Positions 7,551 to 14,994 of a stretch of DNA of 15,651 nucleotides are shown here, piece after piece. The stretch is from JAWXCE01 sp034440495 (GTDB lineage Bacteria > Pseudomonadota > Alphaproteobacteria > Rhizobiales > Rhodomicrobiaceae), in assembly GCA_034440495.1 (NCBI GenBank), contig JAWXCE010000064.1, positions 1-15,651 on the forward strand. The letters are read 5' to 3'. The translations under genes and the position numbers were made by a program. Every line of letters starts with the position of its first letter. Position 1 is the first letter of the stretch. Under the pieces are notes generated by a model. The model was not told the origin of the DNA. It was given only the letters and a program-made list of their open reading frames with translations, and did not search any database.

Positions 7551-9447
7551 TCTTCGGCCTCAGATTTGCGGAACTGACGGGGGCAGCAGGCGCCTCCGCA
7601 GGCTTGGCACCGCCAAAGCCCATGTTGTCCCAAAGGTCCACCTTAACGCCGTTGCGCTCCATAATCATCCATTGCTGCGCGATCGAAAGGGTGTTGTTCC
7701 ACGCCCAATAAATAACGAGACCAGCAGGGAATGACGCCAGCATGAACGTGAACAGCACCGGCATCCAGGTGAAAATCTGTTGCTGCACAGGATCGGAGGG
7801 CGTCGGGTTCAGCTTCATCTGCACCCACATCGTCGCGCCCATAATGAGCGGCCATATACCCAGCATGAGAAACGGCCCCAAAACTGGCACGGTGGACGGA
7901 TCCCATGGAATGAGCCCGAACAGGTTGAAGATCGATGTTGGATCGGGCGCCGACAAATCCTGCACCCAGCCAAAGAACGGCGCGTGCCGCATCTCGATGG
8001 TGATGAACAGTACCTTGTAGAGCGCGAAAAACACAGGAATCTGAATGAGGAGAGGCAGACAACCCGACAGCGGATTGACCTTCTCCTTCTTATACATCGC
8101 CATCATTTCCTGCTGCTGGCGCATTTTATCGTCTTTGTAGCGCTCGCGGATGCGCATCATATCGGGCTGCAGTTTTTTCAACTTGCTCATGGACGCATAG
8201 GATTTGTTGGCGAGCGGGAAGAACACCGCTTTTAGCAAGATGGTGACGACAAGGATGGAAACGCCGAAGTTTCCGAACAACTTGTAGAAGAAGTCGAGCA
8301 CGTAAAACATCGGCTGGGTGATAAAGAAAAACCAACCCCAGTCGATCATTTTCTCAAATTTCTTGATTCCGAACTCTGTTTTGTACGCATCTATGGCAGT
8401 GACCTGCTTGGCGCCAGCAAACAGCCTGCCTGTCGTTGACTGCGTCGTGCCGGGCGCAATGGAAATGGCGGCGTTTACGTAATCCGTCTGAAAGTGAGGA
8501 CGGCCCACTTTCTCTTCAGCGCCGAAGCTAAAGTTAACGGGTGTCGCCTGGTCAGGGATGAGCGCCGCAGCCCAGTACTTATCCGTGATGCCGAGCCAGC
8601 CGCCCTGCACGCCATTGAAAACCTCACGGCGTTTCCTGACCGCCACGTTCTCGTAGTCGTCATGCCCAGTCAAATCGCCGTAACCGATTTCCTTTAGACC
8701 GCCATCGCCTGCAACGCCGATCAGGCCTTCATGCTGGATGAAAAACCCTTCAGTTTTAGGCAGACCATGGCGCGAGATGAGAGCGTAAGGGCTTATAACC
8801 GCTGTTTTGCTGGACTTGTTCTCAACCTGCTGGGTAAAGGTGAAAACGTAACGGTCATCGACGGAAACAAGGTTGCGGAAAATGACGCCTTCGCCATTGT
8901 CAAAAACAAGCCTCAGTGGCGATGCTGGCGTCAGCGGCCCGGTCGTTTCCGACGTCCACACGCTTTCAGAATCTGGAAGTTTGATGGCGTCGCCGCCTGC
9001 CTGTACCCAACCCCATTCAGCGTAGAACGGCTGCGGGGAACGCGATGGCGACAGAAGCGCGACATTCTCGGCGCCAGGCTTGATGCTGACGCGATAGTTC
9101 TTGAGAATAATGTCGTCAATCCGCGCGCCTTTAAGAGCGATAGAGCCACTGAGAGCCGGTGTGTCGATGGCTATGCGCGGCGACGACTGCAGCGCGATTT
9201 CCCTCGTCTGCGTTTGCGTGGCGACCACGCTAACTGGAGACGGCGCTCCAACGGGAGACGTGTTTGGCGCCGGTATTGCGCCAGGCGTCTGCGGCGTGGG
9301 TTGCGCCGTTGTCTGCTGCTGCGCGGCCTGACGTTGCTGAGCCTCACGCAGACGCTGCGCCTCGGGCACGGCGAACAAAACTTGCCAAAGCACCAGTACG
9401 CCGAGGGATAGCGCTATCGCCAGAATAAAGTTACGATTATCGTCCAT
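7498..9447 (-). CDS. yidC: Membrane protein insertase YidC
   Basis: A 649-residue inner-membrane insertase that places membrane proteins alone or with SecYEG. Domains in order: N-terminal transmembrane anchor (about 8-27, NFILAIALSLGVLVLWQVLF), a Gln/Pro/Ala-rich linker (about 33-75), the periplasmic beta-sandwich domain (about 85-360), then the conserved five-helix core from about 370. The core contains the cytosolic hairpin SMSKLKKLQPDMMRIRERYK and the segment VNPLSGCLPLLIQIPVFFAL. The positive residue of the hydrophilic groove is a Lys in LLKAVFFPLANKS, where E. coli has Arg. The tail is Lys/Arg-rich (DRRKGS), as expected for ribosome contact. The gene starts 15 bases after the rnpA stop, with no yidD (the small membrane-insertion factor often located there) between them. 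Confidence 0.97.
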   Translation of the reverse strand: MDDNRNFILAIALSLGVLVLWQVLFAVPEAQRLREAQQRQAAQQQTTAQPTPQTPGAIPAPNTSPVGAPSPVSVVATQTQTREIALQSSPRIAIDTPALSGSIALKGARIDDIILKNYRVSIKPGAENVALLSPSRSPQPFYAEWGWVQAGGDAIKLPDSESVWTSETTGPLTPASPLRLVFDNGEGVIFRNLVSVDDRYVFTFTQQVENKSSKTAVISPYALISRHGLPKTEGFFIQHEGLIGVAGDGGLKEIGYGDLTGHDDYENVAVRKRREVFNGVQGGWLGITDKYWAAALIPDQATPVNFSFGAEEKVGRPHFQTDYVNAAISIAPGTTQSTTGRLFAGAKQVTAIDAYKTEFGIKKFEKMIDWGWFFFITQPMFYVLDFFYKLFGNFGVSILVVTILLKAVFFPLANKSYASMSKLKKLQPDMMRIRERYKDDKMRQQQEMMAMYKKEKVNPLSGCLPLLIQIPVFFALYKVLFITIEMRHAPFFGWVQDLSAPDPTSIFNLFGLIPWDPSTVPVLGPFLMLGIWPLIMGATMWVQMKLNPTPSDPVQQQIFTWMPVLFTFMLASFPAGLVIYWAWNNTLSIAQQWMIMERNGVKVDLWDNMGFGGAKPAEAPAAPVSSANLRPKNDNRPNGGKPRDRRKGS

Positions 9448-9462
9448 GGAGGCGAGTGTCCT

Positions 9463-9918
9463 TCAGCAGTCTGATCTATTTCCCGGTGGCGGCGAAAGTG
9501 GTGGCTGTATACCCGAATTTCGCCGCGAGACATTTGCGGGCGCGCCTAATGCATGCACCTTATGGAACGCCAATCTCATATCCGCAAGCAAATCAGCAAA
9601 ATCGCGGTTAAGCGCGTCCATCCGTCCGATGATGACGTAATCGAAACCGGATTTGGCATGGTGCTGCGCCAGAATTCGGGTGGCCTCCTTAAGCCTGCGT
9701 CGCGCGCGATTGCGTTTGACCGCTCCACCGCGCTTTTGGCCGCTTGTCTCAACTGTCGCAATGGCGCGGTCGGATACGGTAAATCCAAAACGGGGAGGCG
9801 GCGCAGTTTCGGCCTGATCGCCACCCTGCGGTAGCGCTTGTAGGACGAACGCGGGGGACGTCCACTTGCGGCCAGTCTTAAGCCGGAGAAAGTCCTGACG
9901 GCGCTTTAGCGTTTCCAT
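9463..9918 (-). CDS. rnpA: Ribonuclease P protein component
   Basis: The 151-residue protein subunit of RNase P, which assists the catalytic RNA in trimming tRNA 5' ends. It starts METLKRRQDFLRL, typical of the family. It carries FGFTVSDRAIATVE and the diagnostic basic RNR helix AVKRNRARRRLKEA (about residues 66-79), followed by DYVIIGR and the last amphipathic helix. About 25 residues after the core (from GAPANVSRRN) form a Pro/Gly-rich tail that is not part of the conserved fold. It lies 31 bases after rpmH and 15 bases before yidC, the standard order, and is presumably transcribed from the rpmH promoter. Confidence 0.95.
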   Translation of the reverse strand: METLKRRQDFLRLKTGRKWTSPAFVLQALPQGGDQAETAPPPRFGFTVSDRAIATVETSGQKRGGAVKRNRARRRLKEATRILAQHHAKSGFDYVIIGRMDALNRDFADLLADMRLAFHKVHALGAPANVSRRNSGIQPPLSPPPGNRSDC

Positions 9919-9949
9919 TCGCGCTTATCGAAAATATGCGCGGGCAGCC

Positions 9950-10084
9950 TTAAGCGCAAAGCTTCTTGCGGCCACGCGCACGTCGGCGTGAGAGCACCAG
10001 ATTGCCGGCGGTTGTGGAGCGACGAGCGCGAAATCCGTGGTTACGTTTGCGCTTGATTTTGCTTGGCTGATAGGTGCGCTTCAT
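9950..10084 (-). CDS. rpmH: 50S ribosomal protein L34
   Basis: A 44-residue ribosomal protein of the large subunit. It starts MKRTYQPSKIKRKRNHGFRA as nearly all bacterial L34 do and ends RRRARGRKKLCA. The start at 10084 has an ideal AAGGAG (10098-10093) eight bases upstream, so the longer open frame to 10141 is not used. Residues 21-28 (RSTTAGNL) depart from the common MATxGGRx pattern, and the next-to-last residue is Cys where Ser is usual. Length and basic character are normal. First gene of the rpmH-rnpA-yidC-engB line. Confidence 0.97.
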   Translation of the reverse strand: MKRTYQPSKIKRKRNHGFRARRSTTAGNLVLSRRRARGRKKLCA

Positions 10085-10118
10085 AAGCCGCACTCCTTCC
10101 GGATTTTGGTTTGAATGA

Positions 10119-10149
10119 GATATAGGCGTGGCGCTGCGCAAAAGTCAAC
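10119..10149 (-). promoter_or_regulatory. Sigma-70-type promoter of rpmH-rnpA-yidC-engB
   Basis: On the minus strand TTGACT (10149-10144) is followed by CTATAT/TATATC (10125-10119) at a spacing of 18-19 bases. This resembles the alphaproteobacterial housekeeping pattern and sits 35 bases ahead of the rpmH start. It lies just after the adenosine kinase stop, so the ribosomal operon should be transcribed independently of that gene. Confidence 0.65.
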
Positions 10150-10177
10150 GCGGGCGGGCCGAAAAGCGCTAGGCGGG

Positions 10178-11167
10178 TTACGCTTTTTCTTCCGCCAGCA
10201 GCTTCAGCGACATCTGCGGACGCGGGCCGATGTGCGAAATGACCTCTGCTGCAGCCAGGCTGGCGAGGCGACCGGACGCCGCCAGATCGCGCCCATTGGC
10301 ATAGCCGAACAGAAAGCCCGCCGCATAAAGGTCGCCCGCCCCGGTCGTATCGACCACCGCGGCAACTGGCGCGGCCGCAACCTCGACGGTTTCATCGCCG
10401 TGCAAAATGCGCGAGCCTTTCGCGCTGCGCGTCACCGCCGCCAGTTTGACCGAAGCGCGGATGCGGGCGCACGCATCTTCAAAATCCTCGGTCTCATACA
10501 GCGACAGCAGTTCGCGCTCGTTGGCGAACACGATGTCTGCGTGCTTGCCTATGAAGTCGAGAAAGGCGTCGCGGTGGCGCTCGACGCAGAACGGATCCGA
10601 CAGGCTGACGGCCACCATGGTTCCCGCGTCCATGGCGATGCGGGCGGCCTCGTAAAATGCGGCTCTGGCGAGAGGCGGATCGAAGGAGTAGCCCTCAAGA
10701 TAAAGAACCTTTGACTGTGCGATGATCGTCGGATCGATCTCCTGCACGGTAAGTTCAGCGGCGGCGCCGAGAAACGTGTTCATCGTTCGCTCGCCCTCGG
10801 GGGTGACAAGGATCAGGCAGCGGCCGGTTGGCGAGGCGTCGCCCGAGGCAGCTGTCGCGAAATGCACGCCAATAGACCGGATATCGTGCGCGAAAATACC
10901 GCCAAGCTGATCGCCCGCCACCTTGCCGATGAACGCCGCGCGCCCGCCAAAGGAGGCAACGCCCGCGCACGTATTAGACACCGAGCCGCCGGATGTCTCG
11001 ACGCCCGGCCCCATCTTGGCGTAAAGCGCCTCAGCTTCGCCCGCATCGATGAGGCGCATGAAGCCTTTGTCCATGCCGTTCGCTGCGATGAACCCGTCAT
11101 CGCATCTCGCGATCACATCCACGATGGCGCTGCCGATGCCGACGACATCAAATGTCTTATTATTCAT
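10178..11167 (-). CDS. Adenosine kinase, PfkB/ribokinase family
   Basis: A 329-residue sugar kinase of the PfkB family, closest in pattern to the adenosine kinases found next to rpmH-region genes in alphaproteobacteria; these phosphorylate adenosine to AMP with ATP. Visible motifs: N-terminal FDVVGIGSAIVDVIAR, the first PfkB signature region with GGSVSNTCAGVASFGG (about 61-76), TVTPEGERTM-like LVTPEGERTMNTFLG, and the second signature DTTGAGDLYAAGFLFGY (about 274-290). The latter contains the catalytic Asp and the anion hole GAGD. The ATG at 11167 is chosen; upstream in-frame GTG and TTG codons exist (to 11179) without a better ribosome-binding site. Substrate is inferred from family resemblance; another nucleoside or sugar is possible. 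Confidence 0.85.
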   Translation of the reverse strand: MNNKTFDVVGIGSAIVDVIARCDDGFIAANGMDKGFMRLIDAGEAEALYAKMGPGVETSGGSVSNTCAGVASFGGRAAFIGKVAGDQLGGIFAHDIRSIGVHFATAASGDASPTGRCLILVTPEGERTMNTFLGAAAELTVQEIDPTIIAQSKVLYLEGYSFDPPLARAAFYEAARIAMDAGTMVAVSLSDPFCVERHRDAFLDFIGKHADIVFANERELLSLYETEDFEDACARIRASVKLAAVTRSAKGSRILHGDETVEVAAAPVAAVVDTTGAGDLYAAGFLFGYANGRDLAASGRLASLAAAEVISHIGPRPQMSLKLLAEEKA

Positions 11168-11170
11168 CAC

Positions 11171-11213
11171 AAGCTTCAATCCAGGTTAAGCTTTGACATA
11201 GCTTGCAAAGCTT
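11171..11213. promoter_or_regulatory. Triple AAGCTT motif, including an 8-bp inverted repeat
   Basis: The 70-base space between the divergent adenosine kinase and small unknown gene holds AAGCTT at 11171-11176, 11188-11193 and 11208-11213. The last two extend to a perfect inverted repeat AAGCTTTG-N10-CAAAGCTT (11188-11213), with palindrome centres 20 bases apart, about two helix turns. A TTGACA at 11193-11198 overlaps it on the plus strand but lacks a good -10 partner. Operator function is inference. Confidence 0.4.
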
Positions 11214-11237
11214 TCATGCAGCAACTATTCTCGCGAC

Positions 11238-11492
11238 ATGACAGACCTTCCAGAAAATGTCGATCTAAAATTCCTCGCAACCATTATGCTTCGCATGGAC
11301 GCGCGTCTTGATGGCATGAGCAAGCGGTTCGATCTGATGGAAGCTGGGAAAGGCTCAGGCAACGCACTTTTAAAGCCAATGCACATCCAACCAGATATTC
11401 AGGATCGTTTGATCGAACTTAAAGCTGAAGTGAGTAACATTCTCCGTAATCTGAGAGCCAACACGGGCATTGTTCCTAGAGCACCTGTATAA
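11238..11492 (+). CDS. Small hypothetical protein (84 aa)
   Basis: An open frame of 84 codons starting ATG and reading MTDLPENVDLKFLATIMLRM, then a charged helical stretch and a second predicted helix (IQDRLIELKAEVSNILRNLR). No signal peptide, membrane segment or known motif is visible. It fills the space exactly between the adenosine kinase control region and the end of nth; its stop abuts the nth stop with no base between. No strong ribosome-binding site precedes it, which weakens the call. I do not recognise a family. It may be a small helical cytoplasmic protein. Confidence 0.5.
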   Translation: MTDLPENVDLKFLATIMLRMDARLDGMSKRFDLMEAGKGSGNALLKPMHIQPDIQDRLIELKAEVSNILRNLRANTGIVPRAPV

Positions 11493-12242
11493 TTACGGAC
11501 TTGTTCGTTCGGATTGAGAAACGGTTTGATCTGGTGCGGGCGTAACCGCCAGAGTTTTTTCCTCGAATTTGCATAAATCGGCGATCAGGCAGCGTGGGCA
11601 TTCCGGTTTGCGCGCCTTGCACACATAACGGCCGTGCAGGATTAGCCAATGATGCGCGTGCATCAAAAACTCGCCCGGGATGACGGCCTCTAGCGCGCGC
11701 TCCACATCGAGCGGAGTTTTGCCGCAGCCCAGATGCGTGCGATTGCCGACACGAAAAATGTGCGTGTCGACCGCAATGGCTGGCTGACCAAACGCCACGT
11801 TTAAAACCACATTGGCCGTCTTGCGCCCAACGCCCGGCAGCGCCTCAAGCGCCTCGCGATCATGCGGCACCTCTCCGCCATGGAGCGCAAGCAGGCGCTC
11901 CGATAGCGCGATCACATTTTTCGCCTTGCCCTTATAAAGCCCGATGGTTCTTATCAGCTCGCGCACTCGCTCCTCGCCAAGCGCCACCATGTTTTGGGGT
12001 GTAGGCGCCAGACGGAACAGCTCGCGCGTTGCTTTGTTGACGCTAACATCGGTCGCCTGAGCAGACAGGGCGACGGCGACAAGCAATGTGTATGGGCATG
12101 AAAAGTAAAGCTCCGTCTGCGGCGACGGGCTGGCTGCGGCAAAACGCCGGAACATCTCCGCCGCCTCGTCCTTCGTAATGCGTTTCATACGAGAACGGCC
12201 GCGCTTATTTGCTCGTTTCACTCCTGCTTCACCGTGTGCCAT
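11493..12242 (-). CDS. nth: Endonuclease III (DNA glycosylase/AP lyase)
   Basis: A 249-residue base-excision-repair enzyme that removes oxidised pyrimidines and cuts at abasic sites. The helix-hairpin-helix LEALPGVGRKTANVVLN contains the catalytic Lys, and VDTHIFRV contains the catalytic Asp. The C-terminus has the 4Fe-4S ligands in the Cys-x6-Cys-x2-Cys-x5-Cys spacing (CKARKPECPRCLIADLC). The ATG at 12242 is preceded by AAGGG at seven bases. A TTG at 12257 and an ATG at about 12188 (MKRITKDEAAEMFRRF) are alternatives; the latter gives the usual core length, so the first 18 or so basic residues may be an extension. About 22 residues follow the cluster. The gene diverges from a DUF2244 gene across 39 bases, a pairing common in alphaproteobacteria. 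Confidence 0.95.
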   Translation of the reverse strand: MAHGEAGVKRANKRGRSRMKRITKDEAAEMFRRFAAASPSPQTELYFSCPYTLLVAVALSAQATDVSVNKATRELFRLAPTPQNMVALGEERVRELIRTIGLYKGKAKNVIALSERLLALHGGEVPHDREALEALPGVGRKTANVVLNVAFGQPAIAVDTHIFRVGNRTHLGCGKTPLDVERALEAVIPGEFLMHAHHWLILHGRYVCKARKPECPRCLIADLCKFEEKTLAVTPAPDQTVSQSERTSP

Positions 12243-12281
12243 CCTGATGCCCTTCAAACCCGTTTGCTCAGACCTTAAAAA

Positions 12282-12770
12282 ATGAACGACATCTCGAAAA
12301 CTTCGGCAAAACAGTTCAACGCGACGTTGCTGCCTTATCGATCACTGAGCCGCAAGGGTTTCGTCGTATTGATGGCGATTGTCTGCGTTATCAGCTTCGT
12401 CGCGGGCGCAGTTTTTGTCTGGATGGGCGCCTGGCCTGTCACCGGCTTTTTCGGCCTGGACGTGGCGCTGATTTACTGGGCGTTTCGCGCCAACTACCGC
12501 GCCGCCGACATGTATGAAAAGGTCGAGTTGGACGCCACCGAGTTGCGCATTACGCGGGTGCAGCCATCGGGGCATTCGGAAAGCTGGAGCTTCAATCCTT
12601 ACTGGGTGCGGCTTGGCCTTGAGGAGCGCGAGACCTCGGCGGACGTTCTCTCGATCACCTCTCATGGCGCCCGCTTCGTTTTCGGCGCTTTCCTCAGCGA
12701 TGCGGAGAAAAAGGAGTTTTTAGTCGCGCTGAGATCGGCGCTTGCCGTCCACGGACAAACCTCGTCCTAA
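12282..12770 (+). CDS. DUF2244 integral membrane protein
   Basis: A 162-residue inner-membrane protein of unknown function, of the DUF2244 type. Two transmembrane segments are visible (about residues 28-48, VVLMAIVCVISFVAGAVFVW, and 53-68, VTGFFGLDVALIYWAF). A cytoplasmic domain follows with YEKVELDATELRITR, SWSFNPYWVRL and FGAFLSDAEKKEF, the parts by which this family is recognised. It is divergent from nth and 65 bases ahead of the caspase-like gene on the same strand, so it may share transcripts with the genes downstream. The role is not known; nearness to nth is widespread but no link to repair is established. Confidence 0.85.
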   Translation: MNDISKTSAKQFNATLLPYRSLSRKGFVVLMAIVCVISFVAGAVFVWMGAWPVTGFFGLDVALIYWAFRANYRAADMYEKVELDATELRITRVQPSGHSESWSFNPYWVRLGLEERETSADVLSITSHGARFVFGAFLSDAEKKEFLVALRSALAVHGQTSS

Positions 12771-12835
12771 CCAACTGTTCAAATGCCGTTTCCCGATGTA
12801 AAGTCCGGCCAAATCGCAAATAGCGGGAGGCGGCT

Positions 12836-14194
12836 TTGCGTTGGTGGGTCTGGCTGGCATTTATCGTGATGACGCAGTCCGCGTATGCGCAGGGTGCGCA
12901 AAAGCGCGTCGCGCTTGTCATCGGCAACTCCGACTATCAAAAACCTGGCGTCAACGATCTGCCTAACGCACGACGTGACGCGGAGGCTATTGGCAGGCTG
13001 TTGATCGGCATTGGTTTCTCCGTCACCGCGAAATATGACCTCGGCTACGACGGCATGCGGCTCGCCCTGCGCGATTTCGGGACGACGGCGGAAGGCGCGG
13101 ACGCGGCGCTTATACATTTCGCCGGACATGGCATCGAACTCAGTCTTGGGGGCGGCAATTTCCTCGTGCCGGTCGATGCTGAACTCAAGTCGCCATCTGC
13201 CGCACGGCAGGAGATGTTCAGCCTTTCTGCGTTGGAGGAAGCGGTGGCTTCGGCGCGCGGGCTGAAGCTCATCATTCTCGACGCCTGCCGCGACAATCCG
13301 TTTCCGCAAACCGTGACGCGCGGCGCGGCCGACCGGGGGCTGGCGCGGCCCGAGCCTCGCGAGCGCATTCTGGTCGCGTTTTCCGCGCGGCATGGCACAA
13401 AGGCGCAGGACGGGGTGGCGGGTGGCCTCAGCCCGTTTGCAACCGCGCTCATCGAGCATTTACCGACGCCCGGTGAGGAAATCCGTTTCATCATGGGCCG
13501 GGTGGAGGACGCGGTCATCAAGGCGACGAGCGGGGTGCAACAGCCCTTTACCTACGGTTCGCTAGGCGGCGAGAAGGTGTATCTAACCCCGCCGCAGGAG
13601 CAAACAAACCCCAAGCCCGGCCAATCCGAAGCCGTCACGCCCCCGGTCATAAAGCCTGATCCTGTCGTCGGCGAGGCGGAGAGAGCTTGGCAATTGGTTG
13701 ATCCCACAAGCAAAGACCAGCTTCGCGCCATCGAGCGCCGCTTCCCAAACACGTTTTACGCCGATCTGGCGAGCGCGCGGATCGTCGAAATCGAGCGCAA
13801 TGAGGTCGAACGGTTTCAGCAGGAGGAGGAGGGCTCCGCACGCGACAAAGCTGAAAAAACGCTGCAGGAAGCCAACCGTAGAGCTGAGGCTGAACGGGCC
13901 GCAGCAGCGGAGCAGCAGGCGCGGCTCGACGCGCTCCGCAAGCCTCCGCCGAAATCCTACAGCTATGTGTGGGATACACGCCCGCCGGACGATTTCCTGG
14001 CGCTACGCACAGAGCCATCGTCCCGTACCGGCTCGCGCATCGCTAAAATGCCAAACGGTACGCTTTTGGAGGTGATCGAAAAGCGCCCGGATGGCTGGTG
14101 GTATGTTCGCACGATTGAAGGCCTCGAAGGCTGGACGAAATACGCCAATGAAAACGGGAGCCGGGTGTGGATTTACTGCTGCCGCAGCCGCTGA
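12836..14194 (+). CDS. Secreted caspase-like (peptidase C14) protein with coiled coil and SH3b domain
   Basis: A 452-residue exported protein. The TTG start at 12836 is supported by GGGAGG (12825-12830) five bases upstream and by the signal peptide it begins (MRWWVWLAFIVMTQSAYAQG, cleaved near residue 19). The caspase fold spans about 23-245: it starts RVALVIGNSDY and has the catalytic pair His98 (HFAGHG) and Cys151 (LDACRDNPF), so it should be an active cysteine peptidase. A linker and a charged, Glu/Arg/Ala-rich coiled coil (about 315-368) lead to a C-terminal SH3b-like domain (about 377-440) with LALRTEPSSRTG and GWWYVRTIEGLEGW, typical of cell-wall binding. The last nine codons overlap the start of the L,D-transpeptidase gene, so the two are probably translated together. 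Substrate unknown; a periplasmic, wall-associated role is inference. Confidence 0.85.
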   Translation: MRWWVWLAFIVMTQSAYAQGAQKRVALVIGNSDYQKPGVNDLPNARRDAEAIGRLLIGIGFSVTAKYDLGYDGMRLALRDFGTTAEGADAALIHFAGHGIELSLGGGNFLVPVDAELKSPSAARQEMFSLSALEEAVASARGLKLIILDACRDNPFPQTVTRGAADRGLARPEPRERILVAFSARHGTKAQDGVAGGLSPFATALIEHLPTPGEEIRFIMGRVEDAVIKATSGVQQPFTYGSLGGEKVYLTPPQEQTNPKPGQSEAVTPPVIKPDPVVGEAERAWQLVDPTSKDQLRAIERRFPNTFYADLASARIVEIERNEVERFQQEEEGSARDKAEKTLQEANRRAEAERAAAAEQQARLDALRKPPPKSYSYVWDTRPPDDFLALRTEPSSRTGSRIAKMPNGTLLEVIEKRPDGWWYVRTIEGLEGWTKYANENGSRVWIYCCRSR

Positions 14195-14994
14195 CGGTGC
14201 TTATCGCTGGCTTGCTCGCGCTTTTGGTGTGGGCGCCCGCACAGGCTGAAGGCAAAACCCTTCATCGCGATGCAAAGCAACTAATTTTGGTTACTCCCGA
14301 CGGCTTTAACGCAGCCTCGGCTTCGCTCCAGACGTTTGAGAAAGCTGAAGGCGGACAAGACTGGAAACCTGTTATGAAGCCAGCGCGCGTTGTGGCGGGC
14401 GTGAAGGGGTTTGCCTGGGGCTGGGATCAGGACATTCCGTCAATCGGCGAAACTGGGAGTCGCGATACGCAAACCCCGGCGCTACGCAAGCGCGAGGGGG
14501 ATAAACGAACCCCAATGGGCGTCTATCGGCTTGGGCGCCCGTTCGGCTTTGGCGAGGATACAAGAGCAGATTACATGCGTCTGTCCGCTGGAAAAACCTT
14601 CTGCGTCGATGATGTCAATGCGCCCGAATACGGCAAGATTGTCGATCGCGCCGGTCTGCCGAAAAAAGTTTCCGCCGAGAACATGGGCGTCATTCCGCTG
14701 TACCGGAAAGGATTCATCGTCGAGTTCCCGGAGAACCGTGACAAGAAAAGTGGCTCGTGTATTTTCCTGCATCTATGGCGCGGGCAGAAGCAGGGCACGG
14801 TCGGATGCGTGGCTATGGACGAAAAGACCATGGGCAAGTTACAAAAATGGGTGAGGCCTGGGGCCGTGATCGCGATATTGCCGCCTTCCGCTACCCACCT
14901 CGTCGGCCTTCGGCCTACACCAGTTCAGACTTGCGCAGCACCGACTGGTGAGCATCCAGCGTGTAAACCAGAGGAACACCCGTGGCAATATTGA
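14167..14994 (+). CDS. L,D-transpeptidase (YkuD-type catalytic domain), secreted
   Basis: A 275-residue exported enzyme, likely forming 3-3 cross-links or attaching proteins in peptidoglycan. The GTG start at 14167 has GGAG six bases upstream and begins a signal peptide (core VLIAGLLALLVWA, cleavage near AQAEG). The YkuD-like domain includes KREGDKRTPMGVYRLGRPFG (about 107-126). Its catalytic region has His202 (IFLHLWRG) and Cys214 (TVGCVAMDE), in the usual His-x-Gly-Cys arrangement. The domain should end near AVIAILPP (residue 240). The remaining 35 residues are Pro/Cys-rich, and those from about 250 are encoded antisense to the gpmA end, so this tail is probably an extension from stop-codon loss. 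The gene overlaps the caspase-like gene by 28 bases. Confidence 0.85.
   Translation: MDLLLPQPLTVLIAGLLALLVWAPAQAEGKTLHRDAKQLILVTPDGFNAASASLQTFEKAEGGQDWKPVMKPARVVAGVKGFAWGWDQDIPSIGETGSRDTQTPALRKREGDKRTPMGVYRLGRPFGFGEDTRADYMRLSAGKTFCVDDVNAPEYGKIVDRAGLPKKVSAENMGVIPLYRKGFIVEFPENRDKKSGSCIFLHLWRGQKQGTVGCVAMDEKTMGKLQKWVRPGAVIAILPPSATHLVGLRPTPVQTCAAPTGEHPACKPEEHPWQY

Noticed and set aside
8731..9411. 226-codon plus-strand frame opposite yidC
   Set aside because: Arg-rich antisense shadow of the well-supported yidC gene.
12779..13459. 226-codon minus-strand frame opposite the caspase-like gene
   Set aside because: Composition is that of an antisense shadow; the caspase frame has clear catalytic motifs and signal peptide.
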